Assembly: GCF_001522545.3 (NCBI RefSeq)
Contig: NC_031768.1
Span: 111,799,181-111,863,180 of the forward strand
From: Parus major
Taxonomy: Eukaryota > Chordata > Aves > Passeriformes > Paridae
Length of the DNA stretch: 64,000 nucleotides
Reading direction: 5' to 3'
Below are positions 40,501 through 50,175 of this stretch, one piece after another (the first letter of the stretch is position 1; the number at the start of each line of letters is the position of its first letter). The notes below the pieces were generated by a model. The model was not told the origin of the DNA and searched no databases. It saw nothing but the letters and a program-made list of their open reading frames with translations. The translations under genes were made by a program, and so were the position numbers.

Positions 40501-43066
40501 CAAAACTACAAATGGGCTTCAAGATGCCACATTCTAACTGCATCTTGTACCACTAAATTGTGATTAACCACAAATTTATGGAAAATGCTCTCATAATCCT
40601 GACATCTCATCTTTTTTAACTGGTACTTAATTGATTCAAAAGTGAAGTTGAGCCACAATACTCCAGGCCTCAAGAGAAGTGGGTCTGGCTGTTTACAGCA
40701 GTTTTTTTTTTACCTTTCTAACATCATTCGAGGATAAAAGATGTGCACACCAATGCATTTCAAGCTCTAAGCCACTCTCTTAAAAATCAGGAGAATTTTC
40801 TGTGTACAGATCTACAGACTGAAAAAGGCTTTATTTACACCTTGCTTCATTTCTCCTGTAGTTCTTACTGAGAGATGCTCACAGACTTCAACAGCTTAAT
40901 TACAAGCAATTTAAACAATACTATTTTCTGATGGAAGTGAGATTCAGTATTGTGTCTCAAGCACAGCCACATGTTTTGCTAGGTTGTTATTCTGAAAATA
41001 ACAATATTTCTGTTGGGGAGTTCAGTCTCACTGCACTATGACTAAACAACTATTTCTAAAGTGTTATTACATTTTGGACACAAAACCGAGAGCACAGGAG
41101 GCAAACTAGGACGATCAGAAAGGCCAGAGGAGTAAGAAGACAAGCAAAACTGTGTTATCAGTGCAAAGTGGAGTGAGGAGAACAGCAGCCAAATACCTCC
41201 TTCAGAAGATCTGGACAGAAAAGCACAAATATATACTACATGTATAATTATACAGTGTCAATCCCATGAAGGAAAATAGGCTCATACGGAGCACATTCAA
41301 CTCCATTTGTTGTCAAACCATAAATGTCACACAGCTAAAGGCTTTTCACACCAGCACACCCCTTAGGATCTTGTGTTTGCATAGTTAAATCAGTAGAAAA
41401 ACCCATTACTAAAAAACACGCTTCAACAAAACACTGATTACCTTGAGTGAGCACATGACGGCTGTTCACACCAGGCGAAACTTACACAAAACAAGCAAAA
41501 AAAAAAATAAACCCCGAGGACAAACTGTTAATATATTAACTTACTCTCATCAGAATTATTTCAACTGTGCATTGTTAAAAAGAAAGTTTAAGAGAAAAGG
41601 AGCAGAGCCCTTTACATACTCAGAACATTGGCTGCTTTTCTGGAGAGTTCATCAACTCAAAGTAGGGGAAAGTGTTTGGCAACCTCCCTAGACAAAAAAA
41701 AACAAAACTGCAGGAGAGGTCAACACTAGATATATAGCACATAAAATACTTGTGATACAACTATTTCACATGAAAATTCTACCCCAGCTCTTATCCTGTT
41801 CTGTTTCCTAATAATTAATACATTTCCCGGGGATTAACATCAGTACATGTAGTTATCATCTTGTCTGCACCTCCTGAACACATTAAATTCAACATACTGT
41901 AAGCACAGAGAGAAAAATTTAAGATAAAACCCTCAGGCCTGAGCAAAAGTTAATGTCTTTCCAACTAGACAACATAATCAAACATGGTTGTCATTGCTTA
42001 CAGTTGTCGAACATGCCAGACTTCCAAAAACATTAGCTTCTCCTTTTACTGGCTCCACGATTTTTGAGAGATCGTGAACCAGAAAAAAATAGGAAAGGAT
42101 TGACAGCCCCAAAAAGCAACTTACGGGCTCAGAAAGCAGAATGCACCCCGAGATTATTGTAAGCACGTATAACAGTAAATAATATCCCAAACAGGATGTT
42201 TCACTGAATGATAGCACAAAGTGAATGAAAGAACAAAGTGACAACAGGACATCACATTTCTTTAGATGGCAGAAGACAACTGTAGTGATAAGGCAAGTCA
42301 AAAAGTTGATAAAATGAAGCCATTCTATATAAAATGACCTCTAGGCTGTGGTTTTTTGGGAAGCAAGCAAGTGGCTTGCATTCAAGCAAGAAAACACCAA
42401 AGGTAACTAATGTTCCACCACACCTGCTGGTGAAAGCAACCAGGAAAAGCAACCTGTTGGTGCTTGTTACTTTCCAAGGCACACCTAAAGGGCTTGTGAG
42501 GAGCACAAGAATACCGGGCCCGCATCAAGAAAACGCTGCTTTCCAAAGGACAAAACCCTAAATATCATAAAACACCCTGTTCTAATTCGGTCAGCGACAC
42601 GAGAACTGGTCCCGAGGCCCTACCTTCCTCTCTACCTCCCTCCGCCTCGAAGGCGAAGCCACTCGGAATCGTTCTGTCCGCAGCACCGGCAGCACCACGC
42701 GTGTCCCCGCAGCCGCCCCCAGCTCTCCCTGCCCTCTCCCGCTCCGGGAGCCGCCTTCCCTTCCTATCCCTTCCCCACAGGAGCCTCCCTGCCCGCTCGG
42801 CCCGGCCCCCGCTCCCCTGGGCCGCGCCCTGCACGCCGCTCCTCACGGCCCGGGAGCGCGGCGGGCCCGGCCCGGCCCGGCCAGGCTCCCTCCGCCGCTG
42901 CCCCCGTCGCTGCCCCCCGCGCCGCGGCGCTCACCTGGCAGAAGCGGCGGCAGTAGTACTGGCTGCGGAGCAGAGCGGGCAGCCCGGCCGGGAGCCCCGG
43001 CGCCGCCAGCGCCTCCAGCTCCTCGCTGAGCCGCTCCGACTCTTGGTCGCTCTCGTCTTCCGCCAT
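16553..43066 (-). CDS. ZNF654: ZNF654, C2H2 zinc-finger protein (RLF/ZNF292 family)
   Basis: Nine coding exons make 3303 nt (1100 aa): 42935-43066, 34165-34310, 31126-31207, 29730-29865, 25779-25981, 24899-25038, 20657-20798, 16887-19200 and 16553-16560. All junctions are GT-AG and in phase. Residues 1-430 are a helical, finger-free region starting 'MAEDESDQESERLSEELEAL' and including 'QLCESFLVPQLQNGDMYCIW' and 'GLQICVEICGCALQLDLRED'. The large exon 8 (residues 328-1098) carries C2H2 fingers near residues 525, 553, 711, 753, 785 and 812, and a last partial finger 'FRCGNC...HLAQKKC' near 1062. A basic 'PKRRK' stretch precedes this and may be a nuclear signal. The last exon adds only the end of Ser plus Ala and stop, giving '...GFDSDDESA'. 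RLF and ZNF292 are paralogues; a nuclear, DNA-binding role is inferred. Start and gene order agree with mammals, where ZNF654 is head-to-head with CGGBP1. Confidence 0.93.
19201..20656 (-). other. ZNF654 intron 7
   Basis: The intron lies between exon 8 (acceptor 'ttcctgcag') and exon 7 (donor 'gtaagt'). It is AT-rich and shows only low-complexity A/C-rich stretches near 20430-20470. No nested gene was seen. Confidence 0.75.
22765..22847 (-). other. Cryptic exon-like segment in ZNF654 intron 6
   Basis: On the minus strand 'ttgtctcttcag' precedes an 83-nt open segment ending at a 'CCAG|gtaact' donor. Its frame reads 'EDTWYFGGAGIDGLPSLIFL...'. It is in phase if exon 6 is skipped (exon 5 ends in phase 0 and exon 7 begins after two bases). 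If included after exon 6 it gives an early TAG. No transcript evidence is available from the sequence, and it may be chance. Confidence 0.2.
23761..23818 (+). repeat. Small inverted repeat plus 18-bp direct duplication
   Basis: The arms 'aatcctcc' (23761-23768) and 'ggaggatt' (23777-23784) form a hairpin. It is followed by two exact copies of 'ttaatccatggaggttaa' or its 3' variant at 23783-23800 and 23801-23818. It lies in ZNF654 intron 6 and has no evident function. Confidence 0.7.
25039..25778 (-). other. ZNF654 intron 5
   Basis: A 740-bp AT-rich intron between the exon at 25779-25981 and the exon at 24899-25038. Nothing else is recognised. Confidence 0.75.
25982..29729 (-). other. ZNF654 intron 4
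   Basis: The 3.7-kb intron contains a short (AAAG)5 simple repeat at about 26820-26841 and a T-rich tract near 27021-27033. Open frames at 27504-27815 and 28056-28328 have no domain signature. No nested gene was recognised. Confidence 0.7.
26820..26841 (+). repeat. (AAAG)n microsatellite, about 5 copies
   Basis: A short tetranucleotide run in ZNF654 intron 4, visible directly as repeated 'aaag'. Confidence 0.85.
29866..31125 (-). other. ZNF654 intron 3
   Basis: The intron has donor 'gtagtg' after exon 3 and acceptor 'tttacacttag' before exon 4. It is AT-rich with nothing else recognised. Confidence 0.75.
31208..34164 (-). other. ZNF654 intron 2
   Basis: The 3-kb intron runs from donor 'gtgagt' (exon 2) to acceptor 'ttttttag' (exon 3). 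Overlapping open frames near 31564-32273 exist on both strands without recognisable domains. No repeat family was identified. Confidence 0.7.
34180..34198. repeat. Perfect 9-bp inverted repeat in ZNF654 exon 2
   Basis: The arms AGCACGTAC (34180-34188) and GTACGTGCT (34190-34198) flank a single T. The palindrome lies in coding sequence 15-33 nt before the exon 2 donor, so it can fold as a hairpin in the pre-mRNA. Confidence 0.9.
34311..42934 (-). other. ZNF654 intron 1 (8.6 kb)
   Basis: This is the largest intron. It is AT-rich with short alternating TA tracts (for example about 36470-36482 and 37618-37628). No exon of another gene, RNA gene or clear transposon could be supported. The last ~370 bp at the exon 1 side enter the CpG island. 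Confidence 0.7.
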
Positions 43067-43182
43067 GGCGGCCCCGCCGCCCCGCGCGTACCGAGCACCC
43101 CCGCCCCGCCCCGCCGCGCCGGAAGAGCCGCCCCCGCCGCGCCGCCAGGCGTCCGGCCACGCCCCCGCCGCGCCGCGCTCCC

Positions 43183-43474
43183 ATTGGGCCTCCCGTCCTG
43201 CCCATCAATGCGCCGCTCACCTCTGGCTCCGCCCCTTCGCGGCAGCGCGCCTCGATTGGTGGAAAAGTCTCGTCGTTACTTCAGACCCTCCTTTCCATTG
43301 GCTGCTGGTCCCGTCTGTCACGCCCCCCTCCGCGGCTCCCTGCCCGATCCCCCGTCCGCTGCTCGCCGCCGCCCGGGCTCTGATTGGCCGGCGCACGCCT
43401 CTATCAGAGCGCTCACGCTCGCCCCCCCATTCTTAATTGGGGGCGAGGTTCGCCCATCTCCGCGGTGAGCCAAT
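43183..43474. promoter_or_regulatory. Cluster of six CCAAT boxes (NF-Y type)
   Basis: ATTGG pentamers lie at 43183-43187, 43255-43259, 43297-43301, 43383-43387 and 43436-43440. A CCAAT lies at 43470-43474. Several have good NF-Y flanks, such as 'tgattggccgg', 'ccattggctgc' and 'gagccaatcagcg'. All are inside the interval between the two divergent genes. Confidence 0.8.
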
Positions 43475-43499
43475 CAGCGAGTGACTTCCGGCGGTGGGC

Positions 43500-43620
43500 G
43501 GGGCCGTGTGGCTGCGGCGGAGCGGCGCGTCCGGCCCGGCCCGGCGGGGCCCAGCGCGGAGCGGCGGCGGCGGAGCCCCGGGGCGGCCCCGGGCGAGGGC
43601 GGGCGGCGCGACCGCTGCGG
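43500..43620 (+). other. Presumed first non-coding exon of CGGBP1
   Basis: A donor-like 'gctgcgg|gtaatgg' occurs at 43620/43621, and the coding exon has a good acceptor at 45580/45581, so a 5' UTR exon must lie upstream. This CpG-rich segment next to the ETS/GC-box motifs is the best candidate. The 5' boundary is a guess. Confidence 0.4.
43562..43573 (+). repeat. (CGG)4 run in the CGGBP1 first-exon region
   Basis: Four perfect CGG units follow 'gcgcggag'. They are flanked by further interrupted CGG/GCGG motifs. CGG repeats are the reported binding target of the CGGBP1 protein. Confidence 0.85.
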
Positions 43621-45580
43621 GTAATGGTTCCCGGCACGGGGTCCGCGCGGATTCGCGCGTGGGGAGGAGGCTGCGGGGCCTCCCGGGGAAACACCCGCGC
43701 TGCGAGGAAGGGCCGCAGCCGCGGGGCCTGGGGTGTGCCGGGCCGGGCTCCGCGCGTTTAACCCGCGCGGGGCACACGGCGCCGGCAGCCCGCGGAACAA
43801 ACCCGGGCAAGGAACGCATCGAGTTCTGGTCCCGGTCCCCGGGCGCAACCCGCCCAGTGACTGGAGATCCAGACTCGTGCTCTTCACCCGGCGGCTCCGG
43901 GGCTGGCAGCGGGTCCGGGTGCGGTGACAGCGGCCGCCGCCTCAGCGGGAGTGGCCGGGGAGCGGATCCTTGTGCGCCGGGCACCCCTGCGGGGGGAGGC
44001 AGCAGTGTTCTGCAAGGAAACCACGCCAAAACTTGATACCCCACCCCCCCCAAAAAAAAACAAGCCAGGCCTACAAAAAATCCTGTGTTCTGCTGCTCTC
44101 AGAAGCCCGAGAGATTTTGTTGCAGTAGGATTGCAAACACCTGATTTGGTGGGGGGAAATTTTTTTTTGGCCTTTCAGAAGCCAAAGCAACAAGTTTGTA
44201 TTGGGTTAGGACTTGTTTTCTTGATTTCAGGAAATGGTTGCTTAGGTAACTCATGTGTAAAGCAACAAAAAGAACGAAGAAGATTACGTTGATGCTGGAT
44301 AAAGATTGTTTATCTTTGTATCGGTCTAAGACTTATGGTTCTGCAAAGTCGTAGTGAGAGCAAAAAACAAAATCACTAGGAAATAGTTAATAGCAAAATT
44401 TTTGTTTCTTTTTTTTGCAGAAGCTTGTAATCTCTTCATGTAGCAATGGCTTAAGAAAAAAAGACAATGTTGAAGACAGAATTCTCTATTCCTTTAGTTC
44501 CAGGGTGGGCAAAAACCATTCTGGACAGCAGAAACTTATTCAGCCTTTTTTTTTTAAACATTGCAACAGCAAACTGAGTAACAAAAGAAAACAAGTATAG
44601 AGAAGTACACCCTTCCCCCCACACCGAGGTAGCTGGATACTTAGAAGAAATATTGTTGCTGTTTGGAGTTTTTTTGTTGTTTTGTTTTGTTTTTTAAGGA
44701 AATGAGTAGTTTATATTACCATTAGCTTTGCTCAGAAAACCTCAAACCTGAACAGAGCTATTACTTGACTTCACCTTTACTTTAAAAAAGGAGTTAAATT
44801 ATCTTTAGCTGAGATTTGCAGTAGCTATTCCATACCTCAACAACAAAAGGACACAGGCCTTGTTTGATTTCAGAGCACTTAACTGGGTTATTGCCTGCTT
44901 TGGTGACATGGTCTAGTTTAGAGTGACGTTAGACCTCTTTGAAAATACAGTTTCTTATTTTGCATTGTAATACATGCAATTCTATGTTCCATTAGGCTGC
45001 TCCAGTACTAATTGCAGTGACAAAATTATTTGCTCTAATCTCCAAGTTCAGGTTCAATCTAATAGCTGTGGTTTAAAAACCAGGGCTGTTTCCAAATAAG
45101 TGCTGGCAAAGCTTCAGTTTGGTTTTGGTTTGGGTTTATTGTTGTTGTTTTTTTCTTGTTGGGGGTTACTGGCTTTTTAAAGCGACGAAAATGGTTTTAT
45201 TGCTTGCAATGGACAAAATACACAGAAAAATACTGACTCAACATAATTAAAAAACTGTAAAATACATTTAAAAAGTGTTAAGAAGGAAATACCCTTTGTC
45301 CTAAAGTGTAAAGGATGAAAAAAGGTCTTCAAGGAAAGCAAAAAATGTTTTTGTTTGACTTTAAGTGATTACAGATTGGGTTTTGAGTGTTCAGTTGAGA
45401 AACTAAAGAGCATTTTACTCTGACCCACAAGGATCCTTATTCTCCCAATTTCTTTGGACTTCCAGATGAAAAGCCTTTCAGTGACAGTGTCACAAATGTG
45501 TCTTACATGTAAGTTGTGATATTTTAGGTGTCATCAGGTGCCAGGCTGGATACTGAATTAACACTTGTTTTGTTTGCCAG
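43621..45580 (+). other. CGGBP1 5' intron
   Basis: The intron separates the CpG-island exon from the coding exon. It turns from GC-rich to AT-rich near 44040, with G/T homopolymeric stretches at about 44660-44700 and 45115-45170. One possible additional 5' UTR exon is listed separately. Confidence 0.5.
44421..44628 (+). other. Possible alternative CGGBP1 5' UTR exon
   Basis: A strong polypyrimidine acceptor, 'tttcttttttttgcag', ends at 44420, and a donor-like 'gag|gtagct' follows at 44628/44629. Mammalian CGGBP1 has several non-coding 5' exons, so an internal one is plausible, but nothing else supports this. Confidence 0.25.
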
Positions 45581-45602
45581 CTTTGCCTGGACAGAGGCAG
45601 CA

Positions 45603-46106
45603 ATGGAACGGTTCGGGGTGAAATCAGCGCCGTCGCGGAACCGCTCCAAGACCGCTCTGTACGTGACCCCCCAGGACCGCGTGACCGAGTTCGGCAGCGA
45701 GCTGCATGAGGACGGGGGGAAGCTCTTCTGCACCTCCTGCAACGTGGTGCTCAACCACGTCCGCAAGTCCGCCATCAACGACCACCTCAAGTCCAAAACG
45801 CACACCAAGAGGAAGGCGGAGTTTGAGGAGCAGAACGTCAGGAAGAAACAAAGGACTCTGACTGCCTCCCTGCAATGCAACAGCACTGCCCAGACAGAGA
45901 AAAGCAGTGTGATCCAGGACTTTGTGAAAATGTGCCTGGAAGCCAATATCCCACTGGAGAAGGCTGATCACCCCGCTGTGCGAGCCTTCCTGTCCCGCTA
46001 CGTTAAGAACGGCAGCTCCATACCCAAGTCGGAGCAGCTAAGGAAAGCATACCTGCCTGATGGCTATGACAATGAGAACCAGCTCATCAACACTGAAGAC
46101 CGTTGA
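45603..46106 (+). CDS. CGGBP1: CGGBP1, CGG triplet repeat-binding protein 1
   Basis: The single coding exon gives 167 aa, the same length as the human protein, and the two are nearly identical in long blocks such as 'SELHEDGGKLFCTSCNVVLN' and 'SVIQDFVKMCLEANIPLEKA'. The finger 'CTSC...DHLKSKTH' (residues 43-67; C-x2-C-x14-H-x5-H) is BED-like, followed by a basic stretch 'HTKRKAEFEEQNVRKKQR' that acts as a nuclear signal. The protein is nuclear, binds CGG-rich DNA such as the FMR1 5' repeat, and affects transcription, methylation and genome stability. It is considered a domesticated hAT-type transposon DNA-binding domain. I chose the ATG at 45603 because it matches the conserved MERF start; the open frame continues upstream to 45528, but an acceptor 'gtttgccag' at 45580 cuts it. 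It is transcribed divergently from ZNF654. Confidence 0.97.
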   Translation: MERFGVKSAPSRNRSKTALYVTPQDRVTEFGSELHEDGGKLFCTSCNVVLNHVRKSAINDHLKSKTHTKRKAEFEEQNVRKKQRTLTASLQCNSTAQTEKSSVIQDFVKMCLEANIPLEKADHPAVRAFLSRYVKNGSSIPKSEQLRKAYLPDGYDNENQLINTEDR

Positions 46107-49100
46107 GAAGAGAACTGTTTTCATCCTTGGTGTGAAGTTTTACATATTGATGGTGTGGTTTATTTTTATATTCATGCATATATACAGTGTTACATATTGA
46201 TTTTACAAGCTATTTTGTATTCTTGTAGAAATGACAATCTACTTCTGAACTTAGTGGTGTGCCACAGATTGTTGCTAACCCTGCTGTGAACTTCAGAGCT
46301 ACACTGATGTAGAGCTCACGAGGAATGTAGGGAGCATCCCTGGCACACACCTGATCTCTGTTCAGTCCAGCTGTAACTGAGGCTGAGAAAAAGGCACTTG
46401 AATGAATGGAGCACCCCACTTCACAGTGCAACTAAGAAGACAGTGTGGTAGGGATTGCTGCTTGTGGCAGTGGATTGTTTTGTCCAGTATCCTGTCCCTG
46501 AGTGACCAAGAAGAGGTGCTGCACCTTTGAAATGCAAGAAGCTCTAGGATGATTAGTTAAAATATCACTGTTGGGGGAGGACTATTGCAACTTTCTATTC
46601 AAGCTTGGTTTACGTTTTGAAACAGGAAACATTTTTCTTCTAGAACTCTCTCTTACGCTGTTTGGTGCAACTGTGGATGTATTTGTTATCCAGCTTAACC
46701 AGCCAGTCTCTCGTACTGACCTCAGAACTCCACTATCCTCATAAGCCTAGGAGTTCTACCCTGTCGGCTTTTCTAAAATCACTGTTCCTTTGTCTTGGTT
46801 TCACATGCCCCCTTCCATTTCAGTGCCAATACTTGGAAGCTGAGTAGACAGTAACTGAGTGTGGTTTGCAGTGCAGCTGCTGTCAAGTGAAACTTATGCT
46901 GGACCAAGTTCGTAGCAGAGAAGATTAATGCCTTTTTCCTACTAGCAGGACTAAGCTAAATCTAATTTGGGGATGGCACAGGCACTAAATTGAGGAGTTG
47001 GGAAAGTTTTTTCATTGTGCACAGGAGAGGCTGCTCCATCTTTCCCTGAAGGTCCTTTACACCTCTGGCCTTGTCATCAGCCTGTCATCAGTCAAGGGAA
47101 GTGAAGTGATTAAAATAGTTTTTAAAGCAGTTACTGCAAAGGCTCTTCAGTACTTGTAAGCACAAGTAGGAAGGCACATACACTCCGAACTTATACTGGA
47201 ATTACAGACCTGGGCTATATTTCCTACTCTGTGCTATGGCCACATCTATTAGACTGGCAAAAACCAAAATGGGATATTGAAGAATTTCAATAATGTTACT
47301 CTCTCCAAAATCTAGTAAACTGTTACTAAGCTGTTCCAAATGATGACGCCAAATATTTCACCTGACACAAGTGTTCTGTAAAGGTTTTGAATGAAATGAG
47401 GGAGTACTGTGCAAAGTGCTATAATTCAACTGACCTGTGCCTGCTCCAGATCTCCTGGGGATGCTTTGGGTTCAGAGAGGTGCCAAGCAGCTCCTGGGAG
47501 CACAGGAATCCTCTCTCCCCATGTACAATGTTATAAGGATACAATGGTATAAGGATGCTTTAACTCCTGAGGGTGGAGCCACTTGTCCAGCTTCCTTTCC
47601 CCAGCAGAGTTTCACAGCAGTTTATTTACAGCAATACCAAGGAATTGCTGAAAGGAGACAAAATAACCAGATTATTTTGGGTTTGGAGGTATTTCCCTAG
47701 CTGTATATAGAGCAGTCTCCTTTGGTGGGCTGAGAGAGATTTACATACTTAGTGACAACTGTTTTTTTTGTGCAATTAGCCTGCAGAAATGCACTTGTGT
47801 TCCATGTCCTGCTATGAAACCTGCTGGAATAAATAGACAAAGCTAAAAAGTAGAAGGTTTCTTACCCATGTGCATCAGTCCAGGGGTGCTCACCCCACTG
47901 CTGGTCTAGGACTTCAGGCAGAAATAACAGTAGCAACTTTTTAATTTAATCCTAGAGATCAAGATATGCCTTCCTAAATATCATTTTTTATTGCACAAGC
48001 TTGGATTTAGCTTAAAATCCTTAACTGCCTTGGGCTAGAACTGTTTAATAAATCTTCTGAAGCCAAGTGAAAGGTAAACTGCCAATAGCCTTTTCTGTCC
48101 TGACAAGAATTGAAAGTATTTTCTCACAGCTGCTGTTTTCTTACAGTGAAACAATATCCTTGCTTTATATTTTAATCTTTTTTGAAACCTCAGCAGTGGT
48201 ATCTTAGAATTGAAGCAAATAGAGAATAATGGGCTATTGAGAAAACAAAAGCAGCTAGAAAAATGGGATGGTCAAAAGGTACGAATTTGGGCTAGTTCAC
48301 TCAGTTTTTGCTAACATGGGATTTTCCAGACTGCACCCCATAACATTTTTTTATAGTTTAGATGCTGTATGTTCTTCCCTTGACTGACTGACTGACATTT
48401 TGAAATGCTTCATGGGAACATTAATTAGGCTCTTTTATAACTGAAAAAAAAAAAAAAAAAAGGAAATTAAGTTGTTTTAGAAGTTACAGTTTTACATAAA
48501 AATAAAAATATTGCTAAGTGTAAAGAACTCACTTTGCAGGACTGCTGCCTTAATAATAGGATATTTTCATTTAAAAATGAAGCCACAATACTTTTCAAGC
48601 TTTTTTGAAAATCAAGATGTTGATCTTGACAACAAACATTAATAATGGAGTAAAGTTATGAAAAATAAAGCACTTCCAGGTGATCTAGAAAGAATGTGTA
48701 AGTTTAGAATCATGAACATAACCCAAATCATCAAGACATTTTAGAGAAAATATGAGTAAGTGATTGCATTCTGTAATGAAACAGAGTCCTGCAAACACTC
48801 AAATTCAGAATGTAATTTTGCCGGTATGGCTGCAGTTGGATAAAGCATAACTTCCTTTTAATTGCTGTTCATCTCAGGGAAGATTTACAGCAGAAGTTTT
48901 CTCATCTGTCTAGACCTAAGGAATAACTAAATCCTCATCTATCTAAACCTAAGGAATAAGAGTAAATTTGAGGCTGTGATGGAGTTGTCTGAACAGTCAC
49001 CATGGATGTTTAATTTCTTGTGCAGGAATGTATTTCCTGTAAAGAAGAAAACTCTCAGAAGTAAAGGGAGGATGGTAACAATGTCAGCTTTTCACATTAC

Positions 49101-50175
49101 ATCCAAATGTAGGAACAAGCTCTAAGGGATACTTTCTGCCAGGTGGTTTTATGAATATATTTGAACTCTAAATGTAATAGAAAAAAAAATAAAAATAAAA
49201 GAAGACATATTTTCTTCTCTGACCAATACTTAAACTAACATAGCCAAATAGCTAAAATTACTCCCAAGTGTTTTTCTTGAATCAACATGTGCAAAGAGTA
49301 AAATACAAACAGGAGCACCCTCTGTTGTGTGACTCCTTACATGCATACACAACGATAGTTTCAGCTTGTGTGCTCTTGAATAAACATGAGCAAACTTAAA
49401 AAATTTTAATAATTTTGAAGACTGTAATTTGGCAGGTCCCATGGGAAGGTGAAGCATTCAGCATAATGAAAGGGAAATCTGTTTTTCATCTGAGAGAGAA
49501 ACTTGTTCTGCAAAGTATGGGATATTCTCATGATAAAGGCTGGTTTTAGCCAGAGCCCCTTTTAGCAATTCTGTTGAACTGAAGAGTGAGATGTTCCCCG
49601 TTAGGTTTTGCAGCATAATGAGCTGGTTTTCAGGAAAATGGAAAACAAAAAGCTGGAAGTTTGGCAAGGATAATCTCTATTTTTATTTGCATATAAAGAG
49701 AGGCAAGGCCCACTTGTTGCATTCACATTGTACTCACTGCTACTTACTCTGTGTAATTTGAGTGCTTGTTGTCTTTGTACAATTTTAAAGTCGTGTCTAA
49801 CTTTCAAAGTATTTTTATTTTAACAAAGCTTCTCACTGTAATAGTGCTGTTAGAGTTTAGTCTCTTTTGGACTAATGAAGATGCTTTATTTTTGTTTTGG
49901 TGGTAGGAATGTTTTGTTCATGGTGAGTGGCCACAGAAATGGTTTTATTTAAAAATCAGTCATGAACTTATGATTAGATACTAGAATGAGGCTGAAGATA
50001 CCTGGGTCCTGCAGTACCACAAGACTTCCTGTAGGAACATAAGACCAGAGTAAGGGATTTAAGTTTTTATATTAAAACAATACTGAAGAGAAATACTTTA
50101 CATTGTAAAGTTTTCACTTGGTAATGAAAAAACGGTCTCTTTAAAAAAAAATAAAGGTATTCCTTTTTTATAGAA
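46107..50175 (+). other. Presumed long 3' UTR of CGGBP1
   Basis: No other gene is visible for 4 kb after the stop. AATAAA hexamers occur at 47828, 48047, 48501, 48664, 49188, 49194 and 50150, so alternative polyadenylation is possible. Mammalian CGGBP1 also has a multi-kb 3' UTR. An 18-nt A run lies at about 48445-48462 and a 33-bp-period imperfect duplication at 48901-48959. The end at about 50170 is inferred from the last hexamer. Confidence 0.45.
48901..48959 (+). repeat. Imperfect 33-bp tandem duplication
   Basis: Two copies of 'ctcatctNtctaNacctaag' followed by 'gaataa' start at 48901 and 48934, differing at two positions. It lies in the presumed CGGBP1 3' UTR. Confidence 0.8.

Larger units (their letters stand above)
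42570..44010. promoter_or_regulatory. CpG island and bidirectional promoter of ZNF654 and CGGBP1
   Basis: Dense CpG over about 1.4 kb covers ZNF654 exon 1 on the minus strand and the presumed first non-coding exon of CGGBP1 on the plus strand. The ZNF654 ATG (43066) overlaps 'gccatggcggcc', a YY1-like context. Further right, 'gtgacttccggcggtgggcg' at 43481-43500 holds an ETS-like CTTCCGG and a GC box, suitable for a CGGBP1 start region. There is no TATA box. Head-to-head arrangement of these two genes is also known in mammals. Large open frames on both strands here are a by-product of high G+C. Confidence 0.85.

Noticed and set aside
42701..43468. 255-codon plus-strand open frame in the CpG island
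   Set aside because: It is antisense to ZNF654 exon 1 and its promoter, and is rich in Pro, Arg and Ala from GC composition. It has no domain and no support as a gene.
43433..44053. 206-codon minus-strand open frame upstream of ZNF654
   Set aside because: It lies in the GC-rich promoter and CGGBP1 first-exon area with compositional bias and no domain.
45528..45602. Upstream in-frame ATG extending CGGBP1 by 25 codons
   Set aside because: A splice acceptor at 45580 lies inside the extension, and the conserved protein starts at 45603.
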